Positions 1 to 8,451 of a stretch of DNA of 64,000 bases are shown here, one piece after another. A program made the translations under genes and the position numbers. The first letter of the stretch is position 1. Each line of letters starts with the position of its first letter. Under the pieces are notes generated by a model. It saw only the letters and a program-made list of their open reading frames with translations. It was not told the origin of the DNA and did not search any database. Source of the stretch: G963556115 sp963677015 (GTDB taxonomy: Bacteria; Planctomycetota; SZUA-567); assembly GCA_963677015.1 (NCBI GenBank), contig OY781533.1, positions 2,790,001 to 2,854,000 of the forward strand. Reading direction: 5' to 3'.

Positions 1-1
1 C

Positions 2-1801
2 GGCATTACCGTCAAATATCAGGCGCCCAGCGCCTTCACTGAGACCATACTCTATCTGCTGCCGATTCTGCTCTTCGGTCTGCTTTTCTATCTGCTCATA
101 TCCCGCCAGATGCGTGGTTCCGGCGGTAATCCTTTCAGCTTCGGCAAGAGCCGGGCGGTCAGAGTAGAACCCAACGGCAAAAACCGCAAAACCTTTGAGG
201 ATGTAGCCGGTATAGATGAAGCCAGAGAAGAGGTCAAAGAGGTGGTTGAATTCCTGAGAAGTCCGGAACGTGCCGAACGACTCGGCGGACGTCTGCCTCG
301 AGGAGTGCTGCTGATCGGACCTCCGGGTACCGGTAAGACTCTGCTGGCGAAGGCTATCGCGGGTGAAGCAAACGTGCCGTTCTTCAGTATCAGCGGTTCC
401 GATTTTGTCGAGATGTTCGTCGGTGTCGGTGCCAGCCGGGTACGTGACCTCTTTGAACAGGCAAAATCCAACAGCCCATGTATCATATTCCTGGATGAGA
501 TTGACGCCGTAGGTAGAAAGCGTGCCAATGACCAGCCGGGTTCCGGGCAGGAAGCGGCACAGACGCTCAATGCCATACTTGTTGAAATGGACGGCTTCAC
601 CTCTGACGACAAGGTAATCGTCATGGCTGCGACCAACCGTGTTGACGTTCTCGACCCGGCGCTGCTGCGTCCCGGACGTTTTGACCGCCGCATCCATGTG
701 GATCTGCCGGATATCAAAGGACGTGAATCAATTCTCAAGGTGCACGTCAAGCATGTCAAGCTCGCCGATGATGTTGATCTCTCGGTAGTAGCCAGAGCCA
801 CCCCTACCTTCAGCGGTGCGGAGCTGGAGAATATCGTCAACGAAGCGGCTCTTATCGCCGCCTTCAATGACCTGAACAAGGTAACCATGGCCTGCTTTGA
901 GGAAGCCAGAGACAAGGTACGTTTCGGCAAGGAGAAGAAGACCAGAGTAATGCATGACGACGACAGACGCGATACCGCCTACCATGAAGCCGGTCACGCC
1001 CTGCTGATGCACCTGCTGCCGCACGTTACCCCGCTGCACAAGGTCAGCATTATCCCACGAGGCCGGGCTCTGGGTGTTACCATGCAACTGCCGGAGCGTG
1101 ATGAATACAGCTCCAGCAAGAAGAAACTGATCGGTGAAATTATTGTACGTGTCGGCGGTAGAGCTGCAGAAGAGCTCTTCCTCGATGACATTAGTAATGG
1201 TGCCGCCAACGATATCGAACAGGCCACCTCCTACGCCAAGGCGATGATCTGTGAATGGGGTATGTCTGAGAAACTGGGCATGGTCAACTATGGTGACCGC
1301 CACCTCTCACAGAACTCCTATTTCGACGCCAAGGAATACTCAGAACGAACCGCTGAGATGATTGACACCGAAGTCAGAGAACTCATCACCGACTGTTACA
1401 AGCAGGCGATCGAACTGCTCGCCAAGAGCAAGGACGACGTGGATCTGGTCGTAGAGGCGCTTATGGAGTTTGAAGTACTCGGCAGAGACGAATTCAAGAA
1501 ACTCCTTGAAGACCGCACCCTTGATAATATCCGTCGTGAACGGGAAGAGATGAAGACCCGTGACAAGTACGATCCAAACAAAAAGGTCGACACTCTCGAG
1601 GACAGCCCGGCATTACCGCCACCGCTGCCAGGTCAGGAAGAAACCGACGAAAAGCTTGAGGCACAGCCGGACGCCGCTGTCGAAGCAATGAGCAGTGCCG
1701 CCGCTATGCAGGCGAGTGAAGCCACCGAACAGGCAGTGACCGAACCGGATACGGAAATCGCCGAAGAGGAAGAGAAGAAGGATGACTCAGCCAGCAGCTG
1801 A
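2..1801 (+). CDS. ftsH: ATP-dependent zinc metalloprotease FtsH (5' end outside window)
   Basis: Membrane-bound AAA+ protease that unfolds and degrades membrane and short-lived cytosolic proteins. The frame is open to the window edge, so the N-terminus is missing. The first visible residues are the end of the periplasmic domain, then a membrane segment (about 55-95) and the family linker with a GGNPFSFGKS stretch. Walker A GPPGTGKT lies at 317-340, followed by Walker B (IIFLDEID), the second region of homology ending in RPGRFDR, and the zinc motif HEAGH at 983-997. The roughly 60-residue tail is rich in Ala, Glu and Lys and ends in an acidic run, longer than in E. coli FtsH. An ATG at 110 is internal, not the start. 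A strong terminator follows. Identity is certain. Confidence 0.97.
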   Translation, partial: GITVKYQAPSAFTETILYLLPILLFGLLFYLLISRQMRGSGGNPFSFGKSRAVRVEPNGKNRKTFEDVAGIDEAREEVKEVVEFLRSPERAERLGGRLPRGVLLIGPPGTGKTLLAKAIAGEANVPFFSISGSDFVEMFVGVGASRVRDLFEQAKSNSPCIIFLDEIDAVGRKRANDQPGSGQEAAQTLNAILVEMDGFTSDDKVIVMAATNRVDVLDPALLRPGRFDRRIHVDLPDIKGRESILKVHVKHVKLADDVDLSVVARATPTFSGAELENIVNEAALIAAFNDLNKVTMACFEEARDKVRFGKEKKTRVMHDDDRRDTAYHEAGHALLMHLLPHVTPLHKVSIIPRGRALGVTMQLPERDEYSSSKKKLIGEIIVRVGGRAAEELFLDDISNGAANDIEQATSYAKAMICEWGMSEKLGMVNYGDRHLSQNSYFDAKEYSERTAEMIDTEVRELITDCYKQAIELLAKSKDDVDLVVEALMEFEVLGRDEFKKLLEDRTLDNIRREREEMKTRDKYDPNKKVDTLEDSPALPPPLPGQEETDEKLEAQPDAAVEAMSSAAAMQASEATEQAVTEPDTEIAEEEEKKDDSASS

Positions 1802-1849
1802 TACCGGATCTCTCAAAGCACCGGTGGTAATCGACAACTCAGTTTAAAC

Positions 1850-1890
1850 AACCGGCGGATATACTCAAAGTATATCCGCCGGTTAATTTA
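1850..1890 (+). terminator. Terminator of ftsH
   Basis: A perfect inverted repeat (arms 1850-1865 and 1869-1884, 3-base loop) about 50 bases after the ftsH stop is followed by a T/A-rich tail. The tail has few consecutive T residues, so efficiency is uncertain. It could also serve the minus-strand gene ending at 1956. Confidence 0.7.
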
Positions 1891-1955
1891 TAACACACAC
1901 ACTATTCTACACAACAACCACAGAGACAAATTCAGTACCAGATAACCGCAGCCAC

Positions 1956-2633
1956 TCACCACTCGCTGCCCTCCAGGCATTCCAGTTCCACCTCCCGCCC
2001 GTAACTTTCGAGTGTCGGTTCAAAGCTGTCTTCACTGACAAATATCGAAAAGCAGTCACAAGGCTCAGAGTCAAATAAATAACTGTACTGGCGTACAGCA
2101 CTCTCCGGATCAAGCTCATAGGCCTTATTGAAGGCGGCAGCGCGCTTGAAATCTGAGAGCAGCGATGAATATGCGGAGATCCGGGTAAATTTATCACGCA
2201 GCGTTTTATTGGCATTAAGCGCCTGCTCTATCTCTGCTTTATCCGGACGATCCGAATCGATTGTCAGCCTGCCGTCAGCTCCCTGCCCGACCTCAAATCC
2301 CGGATCTCTGTCGATTCCGGCTTCAGCCAGCGTTTGTGCCAGCATATCCTTGAACACAGCCAGATCCTCGGTAATAGCTCCTTGCAGATCCGCCCCGGTT
2401 ATCACGTGACCAAATCCGAAAAGCTCATCTATATTCAGAATATCCTGAGAATTTTGCGCCGCAGAACCCGCAGCCGGGGTGACGGTAGCGTCAGACGCAG
2501 TGCCGGAGTCGCTCTCGTCCGCGAGAGCACCGTTCAGCACCTCACCGAAGCCTTCAACTGCCGCTGTCTGAGAAATCCCTGCGCTTGCAGTAATAGTATT
2601 ACACGCCGGAGCGGCGGTTATGGTATGAGTCAT
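1956..2633 (-). CDS. Hypothetical protein, acidic, 225 aa
   Basis: I do not recognise a family. The first ~65 residues are low-complexity (Ala, Thr, Ser, Gly) with no signal peptide or membrane segment. The remainder is predicted mostly helical and acidic, with a short GADGRLTIDSDRP motif near residues 117-129 that may form a beta hairpin. The C-terminus carries two Cys close together (EPCDCFS). The start ATG at 2631-2633 follows a purine-rich AAAAATC stretch and, further up, GGAGGA. It is a single-gene unit between the ftsH terminator and gadB. The composition suggests a secreted or appendage-related protein, but that is a guess. Confidence 0.7.
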   Translation of the reverse strand: MTHTITAAPACNTITASAGISQTAAVEGFGEVLNGALADESDSGTASDATVTPAAGSAAQNSQDILNIDELFGFGHVITGADLQGAITEDLAVFKDMLAQTLAEAGIDRDPGFEVGQGADGRLTIDSDRPDKAEIEQALNANKTLRDKFTRISAYSSLLSDFKRAAAFNKAYELDPESAVRQYSYLFDSEPCDCFSIFVSEDSFEPTLESYGREVELECLEGSEW

Positions 2634-2932
2634 GATTTTTCCCTATTCATTATTATCCTCCTTGCGATAATAATATCAGGCCTCCATGACTGATATAAAC
2701 GAATATCAGTATTAACGGCGGCAGAGTTAAAAACTTAAGCTCAAAACTTATATTTTTTGTAGCAACAAAAGTCTTTACCGAATTAAACCGTAAACACAAT
2801 AATATTCCGCATTCAAACCAGTAATCAGTAAGAACCAAATCTATAAGCACAGTAACCTGCGGCACGCCCTTTACCGCTGCTGCTGCAGACTCCAGCGATA
2901 TAAACAATTCAGCCTTAAAGCCTGCGCCGCTA
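2634..2932. other. Intergenic, no gene supported
   Basis: The stretch between the orphan gene and the gadB terminator. It holds the upstream region of the 1956-2633 gene, with GGAGGATAATA just before its start. A 100-codon minus-strand frame (2653-2955) begins inside the gadB terminator and looks like chance. Confidence 0.5.
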
Positions 2933-2970
2933 CAAAAAACAGCAGCCGGAAGCAAAATTCTCCCGGCTGC
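2933..2970 (-). terminator. Rho-independent terminator of gadB
   Basis: On the minus strand a GC-rich stem (CAGCCGG / CCGGCTG arms at 2943-2949 and 2963-2969, with an extra GC pair outside) is followed by a run of T (2933-2939 on the plus strand reads as A). It lies about 28 bases after the gadB stop. Confidence 0.85.
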
Positions 2971-2997
2971 CGCAGTTTAAAACAAAATATCTGAAAA

Positions 2998-4401
2998 TCA
3001 GTGCATATACCCGCCACCCTCTTTCTGAGTCAGTGGTACAGTTACCGGATTCTTCTTGAAGTAATCGAGACACCGCTGAATATCCGCTACCAACAACGCA
3101 CCAAGATCACGGCTCACGCCATGACGTACCAGAATACGCATTATCACCAGATCCTCCCGCTGCGGCGGCATTGAATACGCCGCTACCTGCCAGCCGCGGC
3201 TGCGCAGACGGTCAGAGAGATCATACAGGGTAAAGCCGTGATCAATACCCTCCTTGAGACTCCAGCTCATAGCCGGTATCCCGCCCATGCCACTGCCGTC
3301 ATAGATTATCTCAAACGGCCCCATCTCGGCGATCTTGGCCGCGGTAAGCTGCGCAACCTTGTAACACTCCCGGTGAATATTACGGTAACCGTCCCGGCCG
3401 AGTCTCAGGAAATTATAGTACTGCGCCACCACCTGCCCGCCCGGACGGGAGAAGTTAAATGCGAAGGTCGGCATATTACCGCCAAGATAATTGACCATAA
3501 ATACCAGATCATCCGGCAGATCCTGCGGCTCACGCCACATCACCCAGCCCACACCCAGCGGTGAGAGTCCGAACTTGTGCCCGGAGGAATTTATTGATTT
3601 CACCCGCTTGAGCCTAAAATCCCAGACCAGATCCGGCTCGACAAACGGCGCGATAAAACCACCGCTGGCCGCATCGACATGTACCGGTATATCCAGCCCC
3701 GTCTCCACCTCCAGCCGGTCCAGCGCCTCAACCACCTCCTGCACCGGTTCGTACTGGCAGGTAAAGGTCACCCCGAGAGTCGGCACCACTCCGATAGTAT
3801 TCTCATCACAGCGCTTGATCACCTCTTCCGGACTCATAATCAGCCTGTCCTTCTCCATCGGGATCTCCCGCAGCTCAATATCAAAGTAACGGGCGAATTT
3901 ATGCCAGCAGACCTGTACCGGTCCACAGATCAGATTCGGCCGGGATTCATCTTTGCCCTCTGCCCGTCTCTTCTCACGCCAGCGCCACTTCATAGTCAGC
4001 CCGCCGAGCATCGCCGCCTCACTCGAACCGGTAGTGGAACAGCCGACACCTGCACCCTTATCCGGCGCATTCCAGAGATCGGCAAGCATTGAGACACATC
4101 GCGCTTCAATCTCAGCAGTCTGCGGATATTCATCCTTATCGATCATATTCTTATCGATGCATTCACTCATCAGTTGATGCACCTCCGGCTCGAACCAGGT
4201 CTGGCAGAAGGTAGCCAGATTCTGCCGCGAATTACCGTCGAGCATCAGCTCATCATGCACCGCCTGATACGCCGCACGCGGATCATGCTCCTTCTGGGGA
4301 AACCGGTACTTTGGCAGAACATTCTTCAGAGCTCCTGAGGCGTAAATATCCTCGATACCTTCGGGAAAGGATTCATCCTCCTGTTTTGAGTATAATGGCA
4401 T
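2998..4401 (-). CDS. gadB: Glutamate decarboxylase
   Basis: PLP enzyme converting glutamate to GABA and CO2 while consuming a proton, the core of glutamate-dependent acid resistance. The group II decarboxylase fold is clear: STTGSSEAAMLGG (cofactor phosphate site), HVDAASGG (Asp to the pyridine nitrogen) and SINSSGHKFG with the Schiff-base lysine. I start at 4401, giving 467 aa, the E. coli GadB length. This ATG has AGAGGAA 8-9 bases upstream, whereas the longer frame to 4473 would begin inside the predicted -35 element. No GadC antiporter is adjacent, so export of GABA must come from elsewhere or the role is metabolic. The gene is monocistronic, with a promoter at 4446-4473 and a terminator at 2933-2970. 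Confidence 0.96.
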   Translation of the reverse strand: MPLYSKQEDESFPEGIEDIYASGALKNVLPKYRFPQKEHDPRAAYQAVHDELMLDGNSRQNLATFCQTWFEPEVHQLMSECIDKNMIDKDEYPQTAEIEARCVSMLADLWNAPDKGAGVGCSTTGSSEAAMLGGLTMKWRWREKRRAEGKDESRPNLICGPVQVCWHKFARYFDIELREIPMEKDRLIMSPEEVIKRCDENTIGVVPTLGVTFTCQYEPVQEVVEALDRLEVETGLDIPVHVDAASGGFIAPFVEPDLVWDFRLKRVKSINSSGHKFGLSPLGVGWVMWREPQDLPDDLVFMVNYLGGNMPTFAFNFSRPGGQVVAQYYNFLRLGRDGYRNIHRECYKVAQLTAAKIAEMGPFEIIYDGSGMGGIPAMSWSLKEGIDHGFTLYDLSDRLRSRGWQVAAYSMPPQREDLVIMRILVRHGVSRDLGALLVADIQRCLDYFKKNPVTVPLTQKEGGGYMH

Positions 4402-4445
4402 GTTAAAAATTCCTCTTTTCCGGTGATAAAAAAATACATTATTCC

Positions 4446-4473
4446 ACTGTACCAGAATAACTTTTTTTGTCAA
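4446..4473 (-). promoter_or_regulatory. Predicted promoter of gadB
   Basis: On the minus strand, TTGACA (4468-4473) is separated by 16 bases from TACAGT (4446-4451). The 5' leader to the ATG at 4401 would be about 38 bases. Confidence 0.6.
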
Positions 4474-4519
4474 GCAGAGATAAAAGTCTACCCGAGATAG
4501 TTTTTTAGCACTATTTTAC

Positions 4520-4548
4520 TTGACATTTTCCAAGAAAGACATTAAAAT
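4520..4548 (+). promoter_or_regulatory. Predicted sigma70-type promoter of the Mop gene
   Basis: TTGACA (4520-4525), a 17-base spacer and TAAAAT (4543-4548). It points toward the gene at 4616 and is divergent from the gadB promoter. Confidence 0.7.
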
Positions 4549-4615
4549 CATCACCGTAAAATACATTTTTGTATTTTATAGCCACTAATAATGTTGAAAA
4601 TGAAAGGGGTCACCT

Positions 4616-4825
4616 ATGGAGTTAAGCGCAAGAAATGTCCTCAAGGGCACAATCAAAGAAATTGACAAAGGAGCCGTAAACTCAGAGATTATTATTGAGA
4701 TTGCCCCGGGTAAAGAGGTTACATCTATCATTACCAACAAGTCTGCAGAAAGACTTGGCCTGGCTGTAGGTAAAGAAGCCTGTGCTATTATCAAAGCTTC
4801 AGCAGTAATGCTAGGCGTGGAATAA
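4616..4825 (+). CDS. Molybdenum-pterin-binding protein, single Mop/TOBE domain (molbindin)
   Basis: A 69-aa stand-alone Mop domain. Such molbindins assemble into rings of beta barrels that bind molybdate or tungstate and buffer its supply for molybdenum cofactor enzymes. The sequence shows the family pattern: S-A-R-N near the N-terminus, G-T-I-K, an I-A-P-G-K-E turn, then a second half with T-N-K-S-A-E-R-L-G-L and a closing K-A-S-x-V-M-L-G-V. The length matches Clostridium Mop proteins. GGGG lies about 6 bases before the ATG. It is a single-gene unit with its own promoter and terminator. No molybdate transporter or molybdoenzyme is within the window. Confidence 0.93.
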   Translation: MELSARNVLKGTIKEIDKGAVNSEIIIEIAPGKEVTSIITNKSAERLGLAVGKEACAIIKASAVMLGVE

Positions 4826-4858
4826 ACTGGAACACAACAATTTTATTCCTTTGCAGTT

Positions 4859-4897
4859 AATGCTCCGGCACCTACCCGCCGGAGCATTATTTTATTA
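4859..4897 (+). terminator. Rho-independent terminator of the Mop gene
   Basis: Arms AATGCTCCGG (4859-4868) and CCGGAGCATT (4879-4888) are fully complementary and followed by a T-rich tail. It lies 34 bases after the Mop stop codon. Confidence 0.85.
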
Positions 4898-4969
4898 TAC
4901 ATTTGCTCAAACACAACCCTGAAAACCCCGCAATCGGCCGGCAGCAGCCAGTTCAGTACGTACTCGCCT

Positions 4970-6619
4970 TTAGCCGCATACCACCTGTTTCCGGCCATTG
5001 GTCTTACCTTTATAGAGCAGATCATCGGCATATGAAATCAAACGATCAATCCCATCAGGCTGATGATCCCAGCTCGCGATATCCGTAACCCCGCAGGTAA
5101 ATGAATACTCAATCTCAACTTCCGCAATTTTAACTCCGGTCTCAATCAGACCAGCAAGTATGCGGTTACAGAGCTGAGCGGCCTGCTCCTTGGCAATATC
5201 CGGAAATACTACGATAAATTCTTCTCCGCCGAAACGAACTACGATGTCATACGAACGCAGCTGTGACTTGAGTGTGGCGGCAAAATGCTGCAGCACTCTG
5301 TCACCGGCAATATGTCCGTGAGTATCATTGATGGCTTTGAAATAATCAAGGTCAAACACCGCAATGGCAAACCCGGAATCGTCCCGACGATGCTTATCCA
5401 AGAGTTCCTGCAGTCTTTCGTAGAGATAATGCCGGTTGTAGACACCGGTAAGCTTATCGGTTATCGCCGCTTCCTCAAGCTTTATCTCATCAAGTTTCTC
5501 TTTGGTAATATCATAAATAATCCCGGTCAGCGATTCCGGAATACCGTCAGCGGTATAGGAAACAACGCCGTGGCATTTTATATATACCATATCCCCCGAC
5601 GGCTTGAAGAACCGGAACTCAAGATCGTATTCCTGTTCTCCGGCAACGACCTCCAGAAGTCGTTTTTGAATCATCTTTATATCTTCCGGATGCACCATTT
5701 TTTCCCAGGAGCTGAATTTAAGGTCAAAAGTATCCTTATCAATGCCGTAAACACGGTACATCCAATCATCCCAAAATAGCGAATAGTCCGCCAGATTCAG
5801 CTCCCAGACACCAAAGCGCGCACCCTCCGCCGCCAGCTGCAGCCGCTGTGTTGTCTTCTTCAACTCTTCATTTGCCCGCATTTTTTCGGTCAGATCATCA
5901 CAGACGGCAACAACTTCCTCATTGGCCAGACGATAAACATAAAACTCCAGCCAGTCTGTAAGATAATCTTCATTATAGCGGCTGATACAGGTATTTTCCG
6001 GTTTTCCAGTCGCAGAAACCCGCTGAATCACCTCCAGCAGCGCGACCATAACACTCTCTGCAAAAACCTCAGAGAAGGTTTTAGCCGGTGCCGCTTTATA
6101 GCGTAAATTTGTAATCTGCTCCAGAGCTTTGTTAAAACCGATAATCTCAAAGTCAGCGGTACCCCGCACCGGTTTGCACACCAGCACCCCATTAGACATA
6201 TTTTCAATAAGATTGCGATACCTTGACTCCGCAATATACCGTTGAATATGCAGATTGACCCTGGTCGCCAGAGTCTTCTCCGGATAAGGCTTGGTCACAA
6301 AATCATCCGCACCCTTCTCCAGACATGACCATGATTTCTCCAGAGAGCCGCTGGCGGTTACGATAATCATCGGAACCCGGTCATAATTCGGTATCTTACG
6401 TAACTCCGCTATCAATCCGGTACCTTCACCTTCACCCATCAGCAAATCTATGACACAACAGTCGATCGCATTGTTCCAGCAGATATACTTGGCTTCCTCC
6501 CAGGTTTTAGCCATATGAATCCGAGAAAAACCCGCATGGCTGAGGGCTGTAAACGCATACAGACATGCAAGCTCAGAATCATCACAGATCAGAATCTGCG
6601 AACCCAAAACTATTGACAT
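4970..6619 (-). CDS. Response regulator diguanylate cyclase (receiver-PAS-GGDEF)
   Basis: Cytoplasmic 549-aa protein predicted to make c-di-GMP. Residues ~7-130 form a complete receiver: acidic pair CDD, phospho-acceptor Asp58 in the CCVIDLL strand, a Thr in VTAS and Lys in TKPY. Residues ~130-250 are a PAS-like region and ~260-375 a second PAS/PAC unit. The GGDEF domain has an intact FGGEEF active site preceded by RSYD, the RxxD product-inhibition site at the right spacing. The start has GGAAGGGG a few bases upstream. It is a close paralogue in layout of the gene at 12849-14504. No histidine kinase is next to it, so the phosphodonor is unknown. The promoter is at 6656-6684. Confidence 0.92.
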   Translation of the reverse strand: MSIVLGSQILICDDSELACLYAFTALSHAGFSRIHMAKTWEEAKYICWNNAIDCCVIDLLMGEGEGTGLIAELRKIPNYDRVPMIIVTASGSLEKSWSCLEKGADDFVTKPYPEKTLATRVNLHIQRYIAESRYRNLIENMSNGVLVCKPVRGTADFEIIGFNKALEQITNLRYKAAPAKTFSEVFAESVMVALLEVIQRVSATGKPENTCISRYNEDYLTDWLEFYVYRLANEEVVAVCDDLTEKMRANEELKKTTQRLQLAAEGARFGVWELNLADYSLFWDDWMYRVYGIDKDTFDLKFSSWEKMVHPEDIKMIQKRLLEVVAGEQEYDLEFRFFKPSGDMVYIKCHGVVSYTADGIPESLTGIIYDITKEKLDEIKLEEAAITDKLTGVYNRHYLYERLQELLDKHRRDDSGFAIAVFDLDYFKAINDTHGHIAGDRVLQHFAATLKSQLRSYDIVVRFGGEEFIVVFPDIAKEQAAQLCNRILAGLIETGVKIAEVEIEYSFTCGVTDIASWDHQPDGIDRLISYADDLLYKGKTNGRKQVVCG

Positions 6620-6655
6620 AACTCACCCCTTCCAGTAATACCCGATCCTGTAATT

Positions 6656-6684
6656 ATTATTATATGACAATTACTTTTTGTCAA
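6656..6684 (-). promoter_or_regulatory. Predicted promoter of the 4970-6619 cyclase gene
   Basis: On the minus strand TTGACA (6679-6684), 17-base spacer, AATAAT (6656-6661), 36 bases before the start codon. A TATAAT hexamer lies 3 bases closer to the -35 element and could be the true -10 with a short spacer. Confidence 0.6.
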
Positions 6685-7072
6685 CAGCGATTCAATATTT
6701 TAACATAACTTCTTTTCTTCAAGGATATTACACTAATACAATACAAATATCATATAAATATCAAACAATTGTATTCAAAAAAATAATGTCATAATTTCAC
6801 CGGCCGTATTTTTTCATACACTATTGCCGCTCTAGCACCATCCTATTCCCGACATATTATTTGCGGTTAGCTCTTATATAACAAGAAGTTACATACCTAA
6901 AACACACCACCAGCAGTCAACCTGCGCAAACAGTTTAACAAAAAACTAACTATATTTATTTCGATTTCCAGCGTATGATTAAGGCCAGCTACATTTCTTC
7001 ATTTTTGTAGATTGTTGCGCTATAAAAAAAAGAAAAAAAAAGACTTCCAGTGAACAGGAGAGATAAAAAGAG
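6685..7072. other. AT-rich intergenic stretch
   Basis: No frame of useful length and no convincing terminator or palindrome. Homopolymer A runs near 7022-7040 precede the small frame at 7073. I see nothing else in it. Confidence 0.5.
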
Positions 7073-7162
7073 ATGGTATCTTTACTTATTCTTACTCTTA
7101 TAGTAGTTGTTTTTATATCCTGTTTAATGTATGAGTCTTATAAAAAAGATCAGGGCTTTTAG
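7073..7162 (+). CDS. Possible 29-aa single-membrane-span peptide
   Basis: A 29-codon frame begins with ATG at 7073 after AGGAG at 7056-7060 (12-base spacing, rather long). It encodes a hydrophobic run of about 17 residues (L, I, V, T, F) followed by a short charged tail ending YKKDQGF. That is the usual shape of small bacterial membrane peptides, including regulators of membrane enzymes and type I toxins. It lies alone in AT-rich DNA and is followed by a strongly structured segment at 7209-7307. The frame could be chance, and there is no homologue I recognise. Confidence 0.35.
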   Translation: MVSLLILTLIVVVFISCLMYESYKKDQGF

Positions 7163-7208
7163 AGAACAAGCTGTAAGAAGAGAAAACCTCCTTAGCGAAA
7201 TTAATTTA

Positions 7209-7307
7209 CAAGGGTATAACCCTAAAATACCATACCCTTGCGTGTTGCAATTCTGTTTGTGCTGCAGGTTGCCGCCAGCCGACAACAGAATCATATAATA
7301 TTATATG
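7209..7307. repeat. Three successive inverted repeats; possible structured RNA or regulatory element
   Basis: Arms CAAGGGTAT (7209-7217) and ATACCCTTG (7232-7240) are fully complementary. They are followed by ATTCTGTT (7250-7257) and AACAGAAT (7284-7291), whose pairing extends inward with one bulge. Last comes a perfect 16-base palindrome at 7292-7307. There is no T-run directly after, so this is not a plain terminator. It could be a small RNA, a 5'-leader structure for the gene at 7408, or a protein-binding array. Confidence 0.5.
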
Positions 7308-7407
7308 TTGCGTTGAACAAAGATACTCTCGCTAAGAAATATCTAATTATAAAGTACGCGTAAGTTTTACGTTATGCTAACAATCACCGGATGTGAGGAT
7401 TCAGAAA

Positions 7408-7725
7408 ATGACCAACCAGATACAGCTAGACCATTTCGAGATGACTATTATGAATTTGTTTGAATTTCAAGATCAGTTTGAAGGGCAGACACTGCAATGT
7501 TTATTTCATGACTTGCTGAAAAAATCGATAGTCAACGTTAAGACGCATAATACAATAAACATTGATACCGCCGAAAATTCCAGCGAATTTTGTTCTTACG
7601 TAAATGCATTGCAAAAGCTGGAAAATAAAGGCTTAATCGCTATAAAATATACTGATAGCAAAAATATCTGGTGTAATTTAACCGAAAATGCCTGTATACC
7701 TGAATATTTTAACTCAATGTCGTAA
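7408..7725 (+). CDS. Hypothetical protein, possible winged-helix C-terminus
   Basis: A 105-aa acidic protein with no recognised family. I use the ATG at 7408, which has TGAGGA 8 bases upstream. A GTG at 7393 would overlap that site. The last ~35 residues (NALQKLENKGLIAIKY, then a short turn and WCNLTENA) look like the recognition helix and wing of a winged-helix DNA-binding domain, but the match is weak and rests on pattern only. It has lower GC than its flanks and lies in a patch of small orphan genes, consistent with acquired DNA. Confidence 0.55.
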   Translation: MTNQIQLDHFEMTIMNLFEFQDQFEGQTLQCLFHDLLKKSIVNVKTHNTINIDTAENSSEFCSYVNALQKLENKGLIAIKYTDSKNIWCNLTENACIPEYFNSMS

Positions 7726-7754
7726 ATATCCGGCAAATCATATTTATAACCTAA

Positions 7755-8102
7755 TTAGATAGTACAATTCATTTTATCATGTGAACTGCTGTTTCTTATA
7801 TTCCATTTTTGATAACTTTGGAACAGAGATATCATTTTATTCTTCACACAGGTACTGGTTGAGTAGCCGCGGCGATGCTCTTCAGGGTGACACGCACATT
7901 CATAAACGTTACTGATCAGCTGATTAATTTCAAAATAATTCAATCCCAGTAACTTCCGGTGAACTTCATTTGGAGTCGCGTTTCGGTTGAGCTCTAATAT
8001 AGTGGTAAAAAAGCCGGAACAAGGTAAATTTTCGACGATCTCACGTATCAGCTGGTTGCTGTAATTTATAAAAAACTCTAAATTATCAATAGTGGTTGGC
8101 AT
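7755..8102 (-). CDS. Hypothetical protein, 115 aa
   Basis: No recognised family. The protein is hydrophilic with no membrane segment. It contains four Cys and several His, including CACHPEEHRRG, where two Cys and two His are close enough to bind a metal. Upstream of the ATG there is only a weak GAGATAG ribosome site. It converges on the 7408-7725 gene with 29 bases between stops. Its AT-rich codon use differs from the housekeeping genes on both sides. A spurious frame cannot be excluded. Confidence 0.45.
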   Translation of the reverse strand: MPTTIDNLEFFINYSNQLIREIVENLPCSGFFTTILELNRNATPNEVHRKLLGLNYFEINQLISNVYECACHPEEHRRGYSTSTCVKNKMISLFQSYQKWNIRNSSSHDKMNCTI

Positions 8103-8451
8103 TTATCTATCTCGCTATAACTTTAAGAATAAAACAAGTAACATCATTTATAAAAATAATGGTAAGGTTTTATTTAATATTTGCAAGTTAGGTAATTATT
8201 GCCTGATTATTACAAATACATTAACCGAATTTCCACTCACATTTGCCGAAGCAGACCCGCTTGAAAGTATCACTTCCAACTTCTATATACACCATGTATT
8301 ATTCACACAGCTGCCATCTTCTACAGCAAGATAACCGAATCTGAAAACTATCACACCCCACTGAATTATAAACCCCGGTATCTTCCTCCTCTAACGCCGG
8401 CCGCACGCCTGTAAAAACAGAAAACACATCTGGCTAACAAGACCGCAGACG
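8103..8451. other. Intergenic, no gene supported
   Basis: AT-rich for the first ~130 bases, then GC-richer toward the methyltransferase stop. An 80-codon plus-strand frame (8092-8334) starts with GTG opposite the neighbouring start codon and has no ribosome site, so I do not call it. Confidence 0.45.

Noticed and set aside
2653..2955. 100-codon minus-strand frame between gadB and the 1956-2633 gene
   Set aside because: Starts inside the gadB terminator stem and has no ribosome site; composition looks random.
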